Positions 1 through 12,940 of a stretch of 64,000 bases of DNA are shown in pieces (the stretch's first letter is position 1; each line of letters begins with the position of its first letter). The notes under the pieces are model-generated. The model was not told the DNA's origin, searched no databases, and saw only the letters and a list, made by a program, of their open reading frames with translations. The stretch is from Bryoerythrophyllum caledonicum. Its lineage: Eukaryota; Streptophyta; Bryopsida; Pottiales; Pottiaceae. The position numbers and the translations under genes were made by a program. The stretch lies in assembly GCA_963971425.1 (NCBI GenBank), contig OZ020519.1:4170028-4234027 (forward strand). Direction: 5' to 3'.

Positions 1-1890
1 CATGGCAGCGTAGATATATCATTCTACTGCCAAAGTCGAAATACAAGTGGGAAATGCCACTGCCGCCAGGGAGTTTTTTCCACCGCATGCAAAGGGAGGG
101 ATGCTTCAGATCCACCAAGTTATGGTATTCACTGAAATCCTCCTTGCCAAAAGCAGTGGCTGGATCAATGTATTTCCGAGCCAACTCTTCCTGAACACAC
201 TTCACAGACTGTAAGAAGTCACAAATGAAGACGTCTTGGGCTTGAGCAAACTTAATGAGGCAATGGACTGTAGTGAGCAGAGGCTGGAAAACCGCAAGAG
301 ACAACAACAACTCCAGATCTACGAGTAAATCAAAGTTATCACTTGCTGCAGCGACGTCCTTGTTCTTCTCACCCGGAACAGAAGTCATGTCCATGCCCAT
401 TTTGACAACAAGGGTCTTGTATTCCTCAAGAGCCCTTCTTGCTGGACTCCTCATGGATATCCAGCGTGTAGTGTTTTTTCGGAGAATTTTATTCCCCTTA
501 GTTTCCATGAGGTTAGCTAACTTTTGGAGCTCAGCATGACGCTTGTTGCTTCGGCAGAAGTAACTGTACAAAGACTGCAGGAAGGACTCAAGCCGAGAGA
601 CCATGGGGAAGTTTGAAAGAGTTGCAACACAGAGATTCACCCTATGGCCGCAACATCCCATTTCCAACGAAAATGGAGCCCACTTCTCACGAATCTGGGT
701 TGAAACCCCAGTCTTTGATCCTTGAAATGTGGATACATTATCAGATCCAAAGCACAGAAGTTTTGAAGCAAGCTCGGAGCGGGACAGGCCTCCTTCCCCC
801 ATCAGCGAGTGCATGATCACACTCGTGAGGTGGTTAGCCTTCCCCCCCTCCGTGACCTGAGACAAGTGAAGCAAGTGGGGAATTCTTTCCCAGTTTTCCA
901 TTGTGTACACATGTACACCAATCCAGCCCGTATGATCTATAGCAGTGACCTCGTCGGCACTAATGGAGATGATTCTCGCAGACTTAACAATGGACTTCAT
1001 GCAGTTTAAGACTGACAAATGCAAATACTCACTCATTTCCCATCCAGTAGACTCGGACCAATGCTTTCGTGGGAGACTTTTAGTCTTCAGGTGCTTAAGC
1101 AGAATTTCAGACCTCTCGTAATCAACCATTGGACGACCATGACGCAGGACTTCAAGCAAGGTTGAGAATTGAACTCCCTTTCTTTTGTAATCTGGATCCA
1201 AGCCCAGCAGCACCTGATCGGCTACTGTATCGGGGTTCCTCCCTGCAAATGTCTTGCAGTTCTTCAAGTGGGCACAGCTCAAAGCAGTATACTTGTCTCC
1301 CACCTTCAAGTCGGGGAGAGGATGACCATCGGCGGTGCAAGTTCTCTTGCCTTGGTGTTTCGCAAGGTTGTCATTCTTCGGGACGATGCTCTTTCTTCGC
1401 CCATTCACACGAGTGCAGATTGTGCACACAACAGCCACAAGAACCCCGTCGACGAACTCACCCTCGCCCCAAGTGTACTTCGCCGACCACGACTCATGCC
1501 ACATCCGAGTGACATCTAACGTCTTCCTCTTCTTCGTGGCGCCTCCGATCTTCCCCGATCCGCCAGGCTTCCTCTTCTTCCCCACCTCCTCCACTTCGTG
1601 TTCACCGCCACCGCTGACTTCTTCAGCACCAGCGCTCACCCTCTCGCCGCTGCTGACAGAGAGCTCGGACCAGGAGCAACCCTCTGACCGACGTGCAGGG
1701 GTGATCGAGTCCTCATTTCTCGTCTCAGAGATATGTGTCTCGCCACCAGGGACACCAGCCGCTGCCGATGGAGCGCCGAAAATCGGGGAAGGAGGCAGAT
1801 ATTTCCCAATGCCATTGGCATTGCGAGTGCAGCCTTGAATACAGCACCCGAAAATTCTCAGGCAATTGAAGCCGCGGTGCCATCTTCTTA
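1..1890 (-). CDS. hAT-like transposase, partial (C-terminus outside window)
   Basis: Read on the minus strand, one frame is open from the window edge to at least position 1890. The first in-frame ATG is at 1504, giving 501 residues before the edge; the true start was not found. Upstream of that ATG the frame carries basic clusters (KKRKPG, KKRKTL) that look like a nuclear localisation signal. After it comes a zinc-finger-like segment (VCTICTR, then H and C residues). The core resembles hAT/DUF4371-type transposases: SADEVTAIDHTGWIG, then GSDNVSTFQG, then a Cys/His stretch GCCGHRVNLC, then the TTRW motif. The two acidic sites fit the first two residues of the DDE catalytic triad; the last Glu and the dimerisation region would lie outside. 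No stop or frameshift is visible in 1.5 kb, so this copy may be young. The family call rests on motif order, not alignment. Confidence 0.72.
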
Positions 1891-1920
1891 AACCCTGTGC
1901 CAGTGCGCCCCTCGGAAAAC

Positions 1921-2130
1921 CAAACCCAATAGAACCGCCAAGAACACAACCAGAGCCCCCACCGAATCCAACAACAATAACACTATGGCAACAACAATAA
2001 CAGATCGGAATGGATCGCAAACCCAACAAAACTGCCAAAAACACAACCAGAGCCCCCACCGAATCCAACAACAATAACACTATGGCAACAACAATAACAG
2101 ATCGGAATGGATCGCAAACCCAGCAGAACC
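1921..2130. repeat. 97-bp tandem repeat, two copies plus a partial third
   Basis: Near-identical units start at 1921, 2018 and 2115 (each begins CAAACCCA), a period of 97 bp. The units hold AACAACAATAACACTATGG and GATCGGAATGGATCGC. They lie just upstream of the minus-strand transposase and could be its 5' untranslated or promoter region. Confidence 0.85.
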
Positions 2131-3632
2131 GCCTCAAACACAATTAGATCGCGCCAAAAAAATCCAACGACAAGAACTCGATACTTCTCGCAGAACAGGT
2201 TACAGCAGATCAGAATGGATCAGTAAACAACAGATCAGAAAGAAAACAGAATAGCAAGTGTGAGCCAAGCGCACTGCAATGAAACAAACCAAGAACAGAT
2301 TTATACAACTCGAGTCCAGCCAGGAGGAAATGAGAGGAGGCAACGACCTGCATTGGAGGTTTTCGAAAATCCGGCGAATTCAATGAGAGCCTCCACCTCG
2401 CCATCGTAGTGAATGCAGGAGAACGCCAATTCTCTTGTAATTCACGGCAAAAAAGAGGTGCAAATCTACAGATTAGCGAGCCCACTCCACCGCAATTACA
2501 AAGCCTCACAAATGCAAAGCCAGAGGAGCTGCAATCTTGAGGGAGCAGACAAGTTGTGAGCCAAGGATCATGACACGAAGACAAAGGTTGGTGAACGACA
2601 AAAACCCCCGAAGCTAAATAACCCAGGCTGGGGGAGACGAAGAAGGAGGAGAGGAGATTAGGGTTCGCTAATCATCTACGGCTAGGATGTAGCCGCCTAG
2701 CTAGAGATCGACGGCTGGGGGAGCTCTTAGGCTAATGATCATTTTTCGGATGTGGTCGGAGATGCTCATCACCATGCTGCCAAGTCGCAATAATCACATC
2801 CACATTTCTCATGAGTAGTTTATTTGCGAAATGTCACAATTCCATGACCCCTTTTCACACTGTACTAGTAGCACCCCTGTTCACACGGTAGCTTTCGAGC
2901 TAATTTTAGCCACTTATAATTTCACTGATGAGGTGGTGAATTCGCCCTGGGCGGTAATGAACCAAACAGGAACGGAAATTTCTTGAGTCTAGTAACTAGG
3001 TCGTTGGGTGAATTTCAGGAGGGGTGGTAAAACTCAGGGCGGTTACGGGAAACATTCTGCCAACTGTCTCTCGAACTTACAGGGAAGGAGGCTCAGCATG
3101 TCAGGGCCAGAAAAACTAAAAGTACTCCGACACAAGAGGCTCAGGTCCCGGAAAGCAGATTTATGGGTGCATGTGCAAGTTACTCGCACAGAAAGTCTAA
3201 TTGCGGCACGGAACTCATGAAGAAAAGACAAGAAACTGATTGCTTCAAGGAGACTACTAAAATAGCCTGCTGCTTTAAAATCATCGGATAGTGCGGCTAC
3301 AGTCCGCGTGAAGTTCAAAGTAGTGTAGCTTCCAACACGTGAAGTGTGGCCCACTTTCAAACGAAGGCAGCACATATGGCAGACAAAGGAGCACTCTTCA
3401 GGATATGCTCTGGCCCAAAATATGTGGTAACCACTGCGCAGTGTTCGTTCTCATTATTTTTCTGCACGAAACATGGACGAATCCATACTATTCGACCAAA
3501 GTGGGAAGTGATTTAATGAGGCAAAAGCAGGTGGGCCCGTTAGTTTTTTGGACCACGCGTACCCTAATCATTCACTTTGACTGCAATTATCTTTCCGTAT
3601 GTACGGCCAATATTCACCAAAGTTTACCCCTA
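2131..3632. other. Non-coding stretch, no gene seen
   Basis: Short open frames occur on both strands but none resembles a protein. 2600-2760 contains several CTAG-rich words and is probably the distal flank of the transposase element. No terminal repeat for that element was identified. Confidence 0.5.
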
Positions 3633-3940
3633 CACTAAAGATCTTATTTAGGGCGCGGACAGGACATCCCCACGCTCGGACTTACCCGAGGTGGGCCCCG
3701 TCTTAATTGCATGCGCTATTTTTCTGGCCCTCCCATTTTGGGGGGGTCAGAGGCTTTTTTTGGCTCTTTTTTTAACAAAATTGGGGCCTACGGCCCTAAT
3801 TTACTCCATAGATCCCCCACAGGCTAGAAATAGGTCGTCATTCAAAAACAAAATAGGGGCCAGGTTTTGGCCCCACCACCTCGTCCCCCACCCAGTAAGT
3901 CTCAGAGTGGGGGATGTCCTGTCAAATCGCTTATTTAGTG
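3633..3940. mobile_element. 308-bp inverted-repeat element (MITE) flanked by TA
   Basis: The ends are CACTAAAGATCTTATTT and, inverted, CACTAAATAAGCGATTT. Further in, both arms carry GGACAGGACATCCCC. The dinucleotide TA flanks both sides (3631-3632 and 3941-3942), which fits a Tc1/mariner or Stowaway-type target duplication. No coding capacity. Confidence 0.65.
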
Positions 3941-3942
3941 TA

Positions 3943-4461
3943 GTGGCACGAATAGTGTACTTACCTTAGTACACCTTTTGTAAATAAGTGGACAATTACT
4001 ATAAGCCTCACATGCCATTGATAATACTTGGAATCAACCACCTACCCTAGTACACTATTTGTAAAAATTATGACAATTAGACCCCAATCAACCGCCTACT
4101 AGCCACCATGCATTAATCACCCTTGTTGACTTCTCATCCACAAACCTTTATCTTTGCATCCCCAAAGTTTAAAAGTTAATATTCCAATCTTTACACATGT
4201 TCACAAACAGTTGTAGTTCACACTTAGTGTACTATTCTGTCACTACACTAATTGTGTAGTTGCCAATTAGTGTACGGGTTCGTATTTAGTGTCCACTACA
4301 CTAAATGAGATTTTTAGTATACCTCTCATATAATTCCAGAAATAGATCTTCCAATTACATTCTCATGAATTCCATCTTTGCAGTTTTTAATCACGGAAAT
4401 GGAGATTCCTCTCAAATGCGCCAAGGGGTAAACAAGTTCCCAACTGTTTTGACTTTGATCA
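3943..4461. other. Intergenic, AT-rich with TAGTGTA words
   Basis: No gene seen. 4230-4320 repeats TAGTGTA / TACACTA several times and may be remnants of the CACTAAA-ended element class found at 3633 and 28539. Confidence 0.4.
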
Positions 4462-4465
4462 TTAA

Positions 4466-5273
4466 CCCCTAAAGGACCAATGTCCCCTCGGGGGACGTTT
4501 TGAGTTTGGGTAAGGTACCACGTTCTCAATTCTAGGCATTATTTTCTGAGATTTTTTACTGAATGGCCAACTTTTGATTAGCTTTGCGTAGACACAAATT
4601 TCGTAGAATTCCGACTTACGGTTCAAAAGTTACAATTTATTTTCACTTACATATACAAATAGTGCATCAGTTTAGTGTGACATATCACAAATACTATCAC
4701 CAAACTTTAATAACTTCTAAATTCAATAGAAATTCGAGTTTTTGTCCATTTAAAAGACTGAAAATGTCCTCTTGGAAAGGAAATTGAGATCTTTGCATCT
4801 ACCGTACGGATTTGTGAATTTCAAATATTTGAGAAGGATATGATATATGCAAAATATAAAGTGTATTGTTGATTCTTGGCACATAGGTGCATTGCAGGAT
4901 TTTTTAGGACATCTTCTACACCTCTTCTACTTCTAAAATTTGGTGCACATGTGCCTAACATGATCCTTTTCAAGTTAAGACAATAAAATCACGGCCCATA
5001 GTGCAAAAAGTTTCCATAGAAGGTGGTCGAAGTTTGTTGAAGGTGTGTAGTATGACCTGAAAAAGAGATTATGTCGCTTTTCAAATGCTAATATCTTTCA
5101 ATCCGTGCGGTCAAACTTACCAAAATTTTCACCACACACTCTCATACAAGTCTAGAACAAGATCCTACGGTTAAATTTTCAAAAAAATGATTTTGTATCA
5201 TTTTGTGTTGATTGTGCTGAAAATGGCAGTTTTGGAGTGTTTTTGAGGAAAAATTGCCTTGGTCCTTTAGGGG
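4466..5273. mobile_element. 808-bp TTAA-flanked MITE, family A copy 1
   Basis: TTAA stands directly outside both ends (4462-4465 and 5274-5277). The inverted ends read CCCCTAAAGGACCAA on both sides. A second copy of exactly the same length lies at 60812-61619 and matches along its whole length with scattered differences. There is no coding capacity. TTAA target duplications with CCC-starting ends are typical of piggyBac-type elements (Kolobok also uses TTAA). It contains the internal words CCGTACGG, CAATCCGTGCGGTC and GATCCTACGGTTA, which also occur in other repeats here. Confidence 0.85.
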
Positions 5274-5343
5274 TTAACACACAATTTCTATCTTCAAACA
5301 AGACACTTAAGCCTTTCATCCAAGGCATTACAAAAGGTTTTAA

Positions 5344-5822
5344 TCCCTAAAGGACCTAGACATTCTAGAGGAATCTCTACTTCATTGATCAAAAACCGGC
5401 AAGATCTTCTTGTGGACTTCTATGACATGATGTGGTAAAACTTTTGTGAATTTCGACCATAAGGATTGAGAGATATGTTTAGGGATTAGACTTTAACTTC
5501 CCACTAGGTCCATGTGATAGTGGAGTTCCTAGCTTGTGATAATGTAGAGGTTTCAAGTGGCCATGGTTAAAATCGTTGATAACATGTCCGAGATGACCCT
5601 AAAGTACCTCGTTGATAGGTTGAGATACCCAAAATCATGTGGTTACGGATTTGATGCATTGTAGATTGATAATCTCAAAGTAATATCTTCTCTCACTAGT
5701 TAGGATTTTGCCGCAAGTTGCCAAAGCTTGAAATTCTACAATTGCATTCTCCATAATTTCATCTTGGTAGTTTTTAATCAATGGAGTAGAGATTACTCTA
5801 AAATGCCTTGATCCTTTGGGGA
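5344..5822. mobile_element. 479-bp TTAA-flanked MITE with ~50-bp inverted ends
   Basis: TTAA flanks both sides (5340-5343 and 5823-5826). The left arm begins TCCCTAAAGGACCTAG and continues into TCTAGAGGAATCTCTACT. The right arm, inverted, begins TCCCCAAAGGATCAAG and continues TTTAGAGTAATCTCTACT. The arms stay alignable for about 50 bp. Non-coding. Its right end resembles the right ends near 8350 and 50640. Confidence 0.75.
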
Positions 5823-5826
5823 TTAA

Positions 5827-7419
5827 TCCATAAAAGTGCTAAGGGATGTGTGGTGTCCCCTCTCACTTTTGCATTGCATTTTTTCAATGTTTGGCTTATT
5901 ATTTTTTGAATGATATTTTGATGTAAAGCGTTGCAATGGAAATGTAATTATCAAATTTTGTGAAAAATAATGTGACATCTTATGTGAAGAAGGGATTGAT
6001 TCAGACTTGGCTTATTTCGGTGTATTCATCTCATACCTACATATTTCCAAAAAATCGTATGTTATGTGCAATACTAAATATGCCATAAATAGCTCTTGGT
6101 ATCATATGGGATTAGCCCTTTAAGGTTGGGAAGGCCCAAATGTGGCCTCCAAGGGGGGGTAAAAACGCACTGTAGCAATGAATTGAGGAAGCATTGTCCA
6201 AAATACAGTTCACGACGGACGTGCAACATGTTACAAAGATTCTAATGAGACCATTTGTGTGCAAATCGGCTTAAAGGATCAGCGGTTAGCCTCATTTTAG
6301 TAGAGTGAATTCACAATGAAATGAACCTACTCCGTCAATGATGCTCTTCATGATCTAATACACTCCTAGAATCTATCCATCCAAAAGGAGGGCTCAAGCT
6401 GTAAAGGGTTAAGCCGCACATGATGCCATTGGTTCATTTGGCCAAAGAAGATGCTTGACTTGATACAAAATTCAATTATTTTTTACTTTTGCATTGGGCT
6501 TTGTATCTTTTTCAATTTTGCCTTCATTTCGCATCATCTAATTGTAATTACCTATATTGTCAATCATTATTGTTTTTAGTTCTCTTTGTAAACCTTATTC
6601 CTACAACATCGTCAAACAATGGACCCCCCTTAACTTTGAAAAATTCCTTATAATTCATTTGTTTGCATGAAGTGTTTTTTTAAATGTATTTTAACACTTT
6701 GTGACTTTTAGAATTGATATGTTTTGTGCAATTTGGCCATGTTTTGCACCCAATGTGGCTTGAAACGCTCATAGCATAGTCCAATCTTCAACATTTTTGG
6801 CAAGTCTCTAGTGGTATTCAAAATTATAAAAAAAACACTAAAACACATTAGGCAATTCTAAAAAGAAAAATTAGTGTTACGCATGCCAAACTACCTACAG
6901 TGGCAAAAAATTTGAACTCCTAACCCTAAATTCTCCCCAAATTCTCACAAAGCACACCAAACTTACTCGAAAACTTCTAGTTTTCAAGAAATAGCTTGGC
7001 CTTTTAGAGATTAAGGTGGAATAGATAAGGAGCCACATCCTCCATACAAACTACAAGCTTCCCCTATCTCCTATTACATTACATTATATTGATGTCAAGT
7101 TGACATAATGATGTTCAAATGATATGAAAATTACATTCAAATGAATTGTTTTCTTTACTTACAATACTATAATCTTTCAAATGTTTGTGCGGTCACGGTT
7201 TATGAAATTTTGTAAATATGTTTCTTAATAAGTCTTAATTCAAGATATCCGATGATTAAAACTAGAAATTAAGTTTTTTGTTTCTTTCCTTACTCATTGC
7301 TCTAGAATCAACAATTTTGAAGTGTTTTTTATGTAAGATAGTCAAAGAAATATAGGGGTTTATAGGAAGGGCTCATTATTTTGACCCTCTCAATTTTTGG
7401 ACTCCTTTTTGAGGCAAAT
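5827..7419. other. Repeat-rich non-coding stretch
   Basis: No gene seen. A possible further TTAA element runs from 5827 (after TTAA 5823-5826, beginning TCCATAAAAGTGC) to 7011 (ending CTTTTAGAGA before TTAA 7012-7015), but its ends match poorly. 7180-7360 contains a degenerate copy of the TTTCAA...GTGCGGTC module and the GAAGTGTTTTTT end seen in other TTAA elements. Confidence 0.35.
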
Positions 7420-7710
7420 TTTAACCCTTTAATGACAAGGCCTTGCACTAGCCCTTGGAAAATCTACAAATGATAATAGATGTGAAATGAAATAAGTTGA
7501 CAACATCTACACGGAAGGTACAATTCATTATTGACTTTTTCCACAAAAATCCATTGTAGTTCATCAATCTTCAACTGATTGGAGATTGGAAAGATGTGTT
7601 AGATGAAGAAAAGCGAAGTGCACAACTACTCCAAATAGTGCAAATCAATCCAACAATTGAATCAATGGTGGTTCTTCGAAAACCAATGAAATCAACCACC
7701 TTTTGGGTGC
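7420..7710. repeat. Dispersed repeat, also at 23018-23270
   Basis: The stretch begins with AACCCTTTAATGAC and continues through GCCTTGCAC, ATTGACTTTTT, and a block with AGATGAAGAAAAGCGAAG and CAAATCAATCCAA. The region at 23018-23270 has the same words in the same order and spacing. The start resembles TTAA elements (TTAACCCTTTAA), so both are probably diverged copies of one element. Confidence 0.6.
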
Positions 7711-8102
7711 ATAGAGCATCTCCACCCCGCCCGCCAACTCGCCCATGCAAGAAGGCAGACGGCGAGGTGGAAAGATACACGCGAGGCAGATGCTTTATGA
7801 AAGGCCGCAGTGTTTCAAAAATACCTCTCCTGCCCTGCAACTTGTAAGAGTATGTTGAAATAAATACGCGGCTCACTGTGGCCCAAATTCACGCCTTTGC
7901 CATGCGTGGCGTATTTTCAATAGTGAATGAAGCCATCAAAAGTTATGCATTGGTTTGGATATTTTGAGATTATTACGTCATGACGGTAGAAGGCCGTGGT
8001 CTTGCCAGCGAGCTCGTTGAATGCACTGGGGCCTGATGCACCCCAACTCAATAGGCTGCGCATCTTTGTCGAGGTAGAGGGCCCCGATGGAGATGCTCTT
8101 AG
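7711..8102. mobile_element. ~390-bp MITE with AGAGCATCTCCA ends
   Basis: The left end AGAGCATCTCCACCCCG is matched by the inverted right end AGAGCATCTCCATCGGGG. A terminus of the GAGCATCTCCA type is common among plant MITEs. Flanks are TGCAT and TAGTGC, and I could not define a target duplication. No coding capacity. Confidence 0.5.
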
Positions 8103-8109
8103 TGCTTAA

Positions 8110-8590
8110 CCCATAAATGCCCAAGTGTACCTACGGAATACAAAAATGTACACTTTAACCACAATTATCTTACCGTACGGTTAGAATTTTGACCGTACGG
8201 ATTAAAAATTCACCAAATTTTGACCACATCTTTTCACATAAGTTTAGAAGAAGATCCTACGGTTATGTTCCAATAAGTTCATCGTGGCAGTTTATAATCA
8301 ACAAAGTAAAGATTCCTCTAAAATGGCTTGGGATTTTAGAGATTCAAGGGTTAATCCTCTAATGTCAGAACGTGCCACTGGCGGCCACACTATTCTACAT
8401 GTATACTGCCGTATTTGAACATGATAAAGTTCAGATTTTGAAATGACTTTCAGAATCCAAATGAAAGATGTTACTTGAAAGATTTCCAAGCCAAGGGTGT
8501 AAGTCTTGCTAAACTTAAAATATTTATTTTTGTATTCTACAGATACGGTCCTATGTATACGGTTCCCGACTGATCGTTTAAGGGTTGATC
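8110..8590. repeat. Two adjacent repeat segments shared with 50.4 kb and 61.6 kb
   Basis: 8106-8109 is TTAA followed by CCATAAATGCCCAAGTGTACC. The same start (CCCCTACAGGCCCAAGTGTACC) lies at 50395, and both run to a CTTGGGGATTTAGAG-like end (here near 8350). The next segment, 8380-8590, matches 61640-61829 in word order: TATTCTACATG, AACATGATAA, AATGAAAGATGTTA, GGTGTAAGTCTTG, TTTGTATTCTACA. Confidence 0.6.
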
Positions 8591-11500
8591 CAAAATTGAA
8601 GCTCGCTACAGTGTCCGAATTTGTTCCAGAGGGCCCACTATGATGGTTTGAACTTTGATAATAGCGTATGCTACGGGAAGTTTCGGCAGGCAAGTGCCGA
8701 AGCATTTATTTATTATTTATGTTCGAAACTGACCATAGCGTAGGGTACTGTACAGGGTTTTAAATTTTTTGGCAGGGGCTCCACCCAGGGAAAAATAATT
8801 GGGGTGGGCCAAGATTTCTCCCCACCTGCCCGAGAACCGCTCGCTGACCAAACTTTGCGGGGGCAGCGCGCTGCAGACGCGTATTCGCGTCAGAACATTG
8901 TAGTTGAAGAGATTGTTATGATCGTGTAGACTGGGCTTTGGAAGGACTGTGTGGTTGAGGGTGCAAATCTGTGTAGGCTTGGTGGTAACGAAAGGAATTG
9001 CCAGGTTTGGTTGCGGACTCGATCGGATCTACTAGTATGGAGCACTTTGTCATCGGAGTTTGATAGAGTTGAGGAGACCTCGTGGTAAGTTTTGAAGCTT
9101 TGGTTTGTTGTGTTTGTGCTCAGGTGATGAGTCAGAACTTGGAGGAAGCAGCAAAGTCTTCAGTTCGGTACTGGATATGGAACCAGCAGTCATTATCGAT
9201 ATTGAAGTATATATTCAACTTGGTGCTTGCATGATCTGATGTAAGCGAGACTTGAACTTGTGTGTATATTCTGATGTTAGCTAGGACGTATACACGCTCG
9301 TTGTCCTGAAGCGACGTTGACACAGAAGTTTTATCTTGCAGTACTTGTTATATAGTTTCGACGTTGAACTGGTTCTGCTGCTGAATAATCGTGTGAAGGC
9401 AAACAACTCTGCTTTGTGTTGTTGGTATTGCGACGACTAGGTTGGGGGCCTAGTTTCGTTGCAGAATAGTTTCGTTGCACAACTTTGATTTGTACTATTG
9501 ATGTTGTCACTGATAGGCCGGGGGGCTAAGAAACGTGAAAAAACAGGTGTTTGTTGCTGGACTTTGACTTAACAAAACGACGGTACTGGAATCGCTTGGT
9601 CATCCCCAATCTATTCGTGTGTCTTGTTATTTCGTTTAGAAGCTACAAGTGGGTCATGCAATTCATGAAGGTCCAGTTCAGGCTATTCAGCGATGTAAAC
9701 GATTCTAGACTTTAGTAAATGATGCAAACGTATATGTAGATGTGGTCTATAACCGGGCTGCTGTCCATATGAAGTTTTGTGTAAGTGTTGCCCAACGTAC
9801 AAGAACCTGCTTTCAGTTATCATAATTTCCACATGAAGCCGGTAACGTAGACAGGGTTCCCTATGTATATAAATTGTAACACTATCACTTGTCATGTCTA
9901 CTGCAGATTGAATTTTGAAGCGGTGGCTAGAGTAGCATGGCCAGAAACTAGAGTTTCTAGTGCAAGGTCCTACATCAGCCGTATTCACTACTCTTCTTCA
10001 ACCAGTCGCTGGCATATACGTCTTGATGTCTATGCGATACCCATATGATACCGATTTTGCTTATTACTTAAATCTGCTCCAATCTGTGGCTGTCATTTAT
10101 TTGAAGACCTTTATTATCTCGAATATGGCAGGTGTTGGTTTTCTATTCAGTTATATGGAGCAACATATACATATTTGAGAAGAGATGGATTGTGACTCGT
10201 TTTTCTCATATACTCTCCACCTTGAGATGGATTATGACTCAATTTCCACTATGGAATTTGGTACAACGTATTTATTTATTGAAAACCTATTGTATTTTTA
10301 TGTGGGTCATCTTGGTTTGGTGCAAGACATGGGAAATGTGTGCAAATTGGGATGAAGTATGCGATTTTACGCAACATTGAAGTACGCTTGATGGTGAATA
10401 TTCGGATTTAAGTATATGCAAGTAAATTGGGTGGTGAACATTCAAGATAATAAAGGTCTTCAAATAAATGTTATATTGAAGTATATTGAAATGGTGGACA
10501 TTGGTGTTGGCTATAGCCCAAAAAGATGTCCAATTCATGATGGCAACTTCATGAAATATTTGTTTATGGATTGTGTAGTGGTGCGAGTGAGCACTACTAT
10601 GGTGAGTAGTAGGTTCGCTTGTACCTACCTATTGAGCTTGGTGGGCGAGGTAGGTAGATATGAGCAAACCTGTCGCTCATCACAGGAGGGCACGCTTGCA
10701 TGGCTACACATCGTAACATGTTTGCCAGGTAGGCGAGGTTGTCATATTTTGTGGTGAGTATTGTTTGTGGTGATGATTATTGATTGAATATGAAGTGTTC
10801 AATGCATTGTGGGCAAATTATAGGCGGCCTAGCAAGTTGGTAGACCACTATGAAGAACATTGAAGTAGATTGGATGGAGAATATACATTTCATGGTATAT
10901 TGAAATTGAATGGATGGAGAATATACAAAACAATGTACATTGAAGTTGAAAGACATGATAAACTTGGTTGTGATGTGTCAAGAGAACATTGGCAAGGATA
11001 GTTGGCGTTTTGGAGAAAGGAAGGTTAATGGAAGTGACATTCAAGATAGCTCCAACCAGAAGTTATGGAGTTTGGTTTGAAGTTGACTTGGATTGGAAAT
11101 AAAAGTATTGATAATCAAATTTTGAAATAAGTTGAAGTGATTTTGATGGAAGTGAACATGCATTATTTAGTAATAACTTATTCTTTTCTAGACATATTAA
11201 ACCATGAAGCTTGATTGTTGGTAGAGATTAGAATCATAGTTTTTATTTTTCCATGAGCAATAGACATGCTATTTGCTTGGAGATGTACATGGAAAAGAAG
11301 AAATTTGATGAAATTTTGTAATGTAAAGATATATCCAACAAAGAGTCTACAATAGAATGGTGGAGGTTTAGTAAAGACATGATTTGGAGAATTTCTCATC
11401 AATAAAGTTATGGGTGCATTTTTGAACACATGGCCATATTGAGCCATCTTGGATTTACAAAGATTCTTTCCAAATATTGTTTCCAATGACAGGTGAAGCA

Positions 11501-12940
11501 TGATACATTGTTAGGATCCATGTTTCTTTTAATTCCCACAAGGATGTCATGTCAAAGCTATAGAAATGGATCTTGGTGCTTTGAAGCTTCTTGAGATATT
11601 GCATTATGACATCCCAATATGAAGGCGTATGAGTATGAGAATATCATCAATCATGTTTACATTACTTAAAGGTACGATGGCACTTCTCTGTTGCGATGAA
11701 GCATATCTTATATTAGCCTCAAGAAATTTTCAATTTAGTTCCATTATTATTTTTTTTAATTACAAATCTAAATTGAAATTGTCCTATTTAGACATCCATT
11801 GATCATACATGCAGGAATTTGATTTGATACATGAAATGAAAACATGAAAACATAACCATGAAGACACATCTTTCTAGTATACTTGAAATTCCATGGAAAT
11901 TTAACTCGATTCACTCAGAACGCATTCAAACGTGAAGTGTATGACACCAAGTCACGAATCCGTGAAATTATTCCTTCATTTTATCATCTCCAACTATCCT
12001 CAATTAGAATGATTCAGTAGGAACATCTTGTGAGAAATTTATGTTTTACTTGTGAATCAAGATCAATTCAATTGAGGTGAATACTACCATGTTAAGTCTT
12101 GAAAGTAGCTTGGCATTGATGTGGGGATTATGAATTTTTTAATAATCTTGTGGGATATTTAGTATCAATAATTGTCTTTTCTTGCATTGTTTCAAGTTCA
12201 TTTTACGAGAGACCTAATTTGGGACGCTTTTGAATATGATTCTTTTGCTATCAAACAATGATTCAAAAAGTTTTTTACCTTGAAACATCTATGGATGGAG
12301 CTTGGCAACTATGTTTTATCTAGATTCAAGAACTTTATAGCGAGTCATCTCTTCAAGTGAGATAATTACTTGACATAATTCGTGAGTAGATTAATTTTTA
12401 TTATTATTTTAAAATTATTATTAAGATTTTAATAATAACTGGTTCATCTATGTAGTGTTGAATATTTATTCAGGTGATAATTGCTAAGAAACCAATACGG
12501 AAAATGTCCCAAAACAATGAATATGGAGCACAATGAATGTATTTGCTTAGTCAATGTAATTGAAGTCAATGCTTTGTCTACAGTGTCACAACAATGATGG
12601 GACGGTTAAGTTTATTGGGAATATTGAAAAAGCTAATCTTGAAGTGCTCCAGATTATTGGGAACATTGTTTGCCTCATCATGGGAACATTGTTGGCCATC
12701 TGATATTTGCTTTGATTTGCGAAAACGCTATAATCAATGGAGGGGCTTCTAGAAATTGGGAGACTGAAGTAGGAGGAAAGCCAAGAAGATACAAGAGCTT
12801 ACAATGGTTGCGACATAGGTGAACAATGTGCAGCAAGGTATAGGTAAATTTTTATTACCCATGTTCACCATCAATTTTGTTACTACCAGTACTGTAGTTG
12901 CACCTAGTATGTTGTCTGTATTCATGACAAACCTAAGACT
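8591..12940. other. 4.3-kb stretch without a recognisable gene
   Basis: Short open frames on both strands resemble no protein I know. 10370-11050 has a loose repeat of words such as ACATTGAAGT, TTGGATGGAGAATATAC and GGTGGACATTG, suggesting an old degenerate tandem array. 8860-9100 is more GC-balanced and could be an untranslated or non-coding transcript region, but I see no splice pattern that supports this. Confidence 0.4.

Noticed and set aside
1129-1838. Several plus-strand open frames at 1.1-1.8 kb
   Set aside because: They lie antisense to the hAT-like transposase frame, which has the recognisable motifs.
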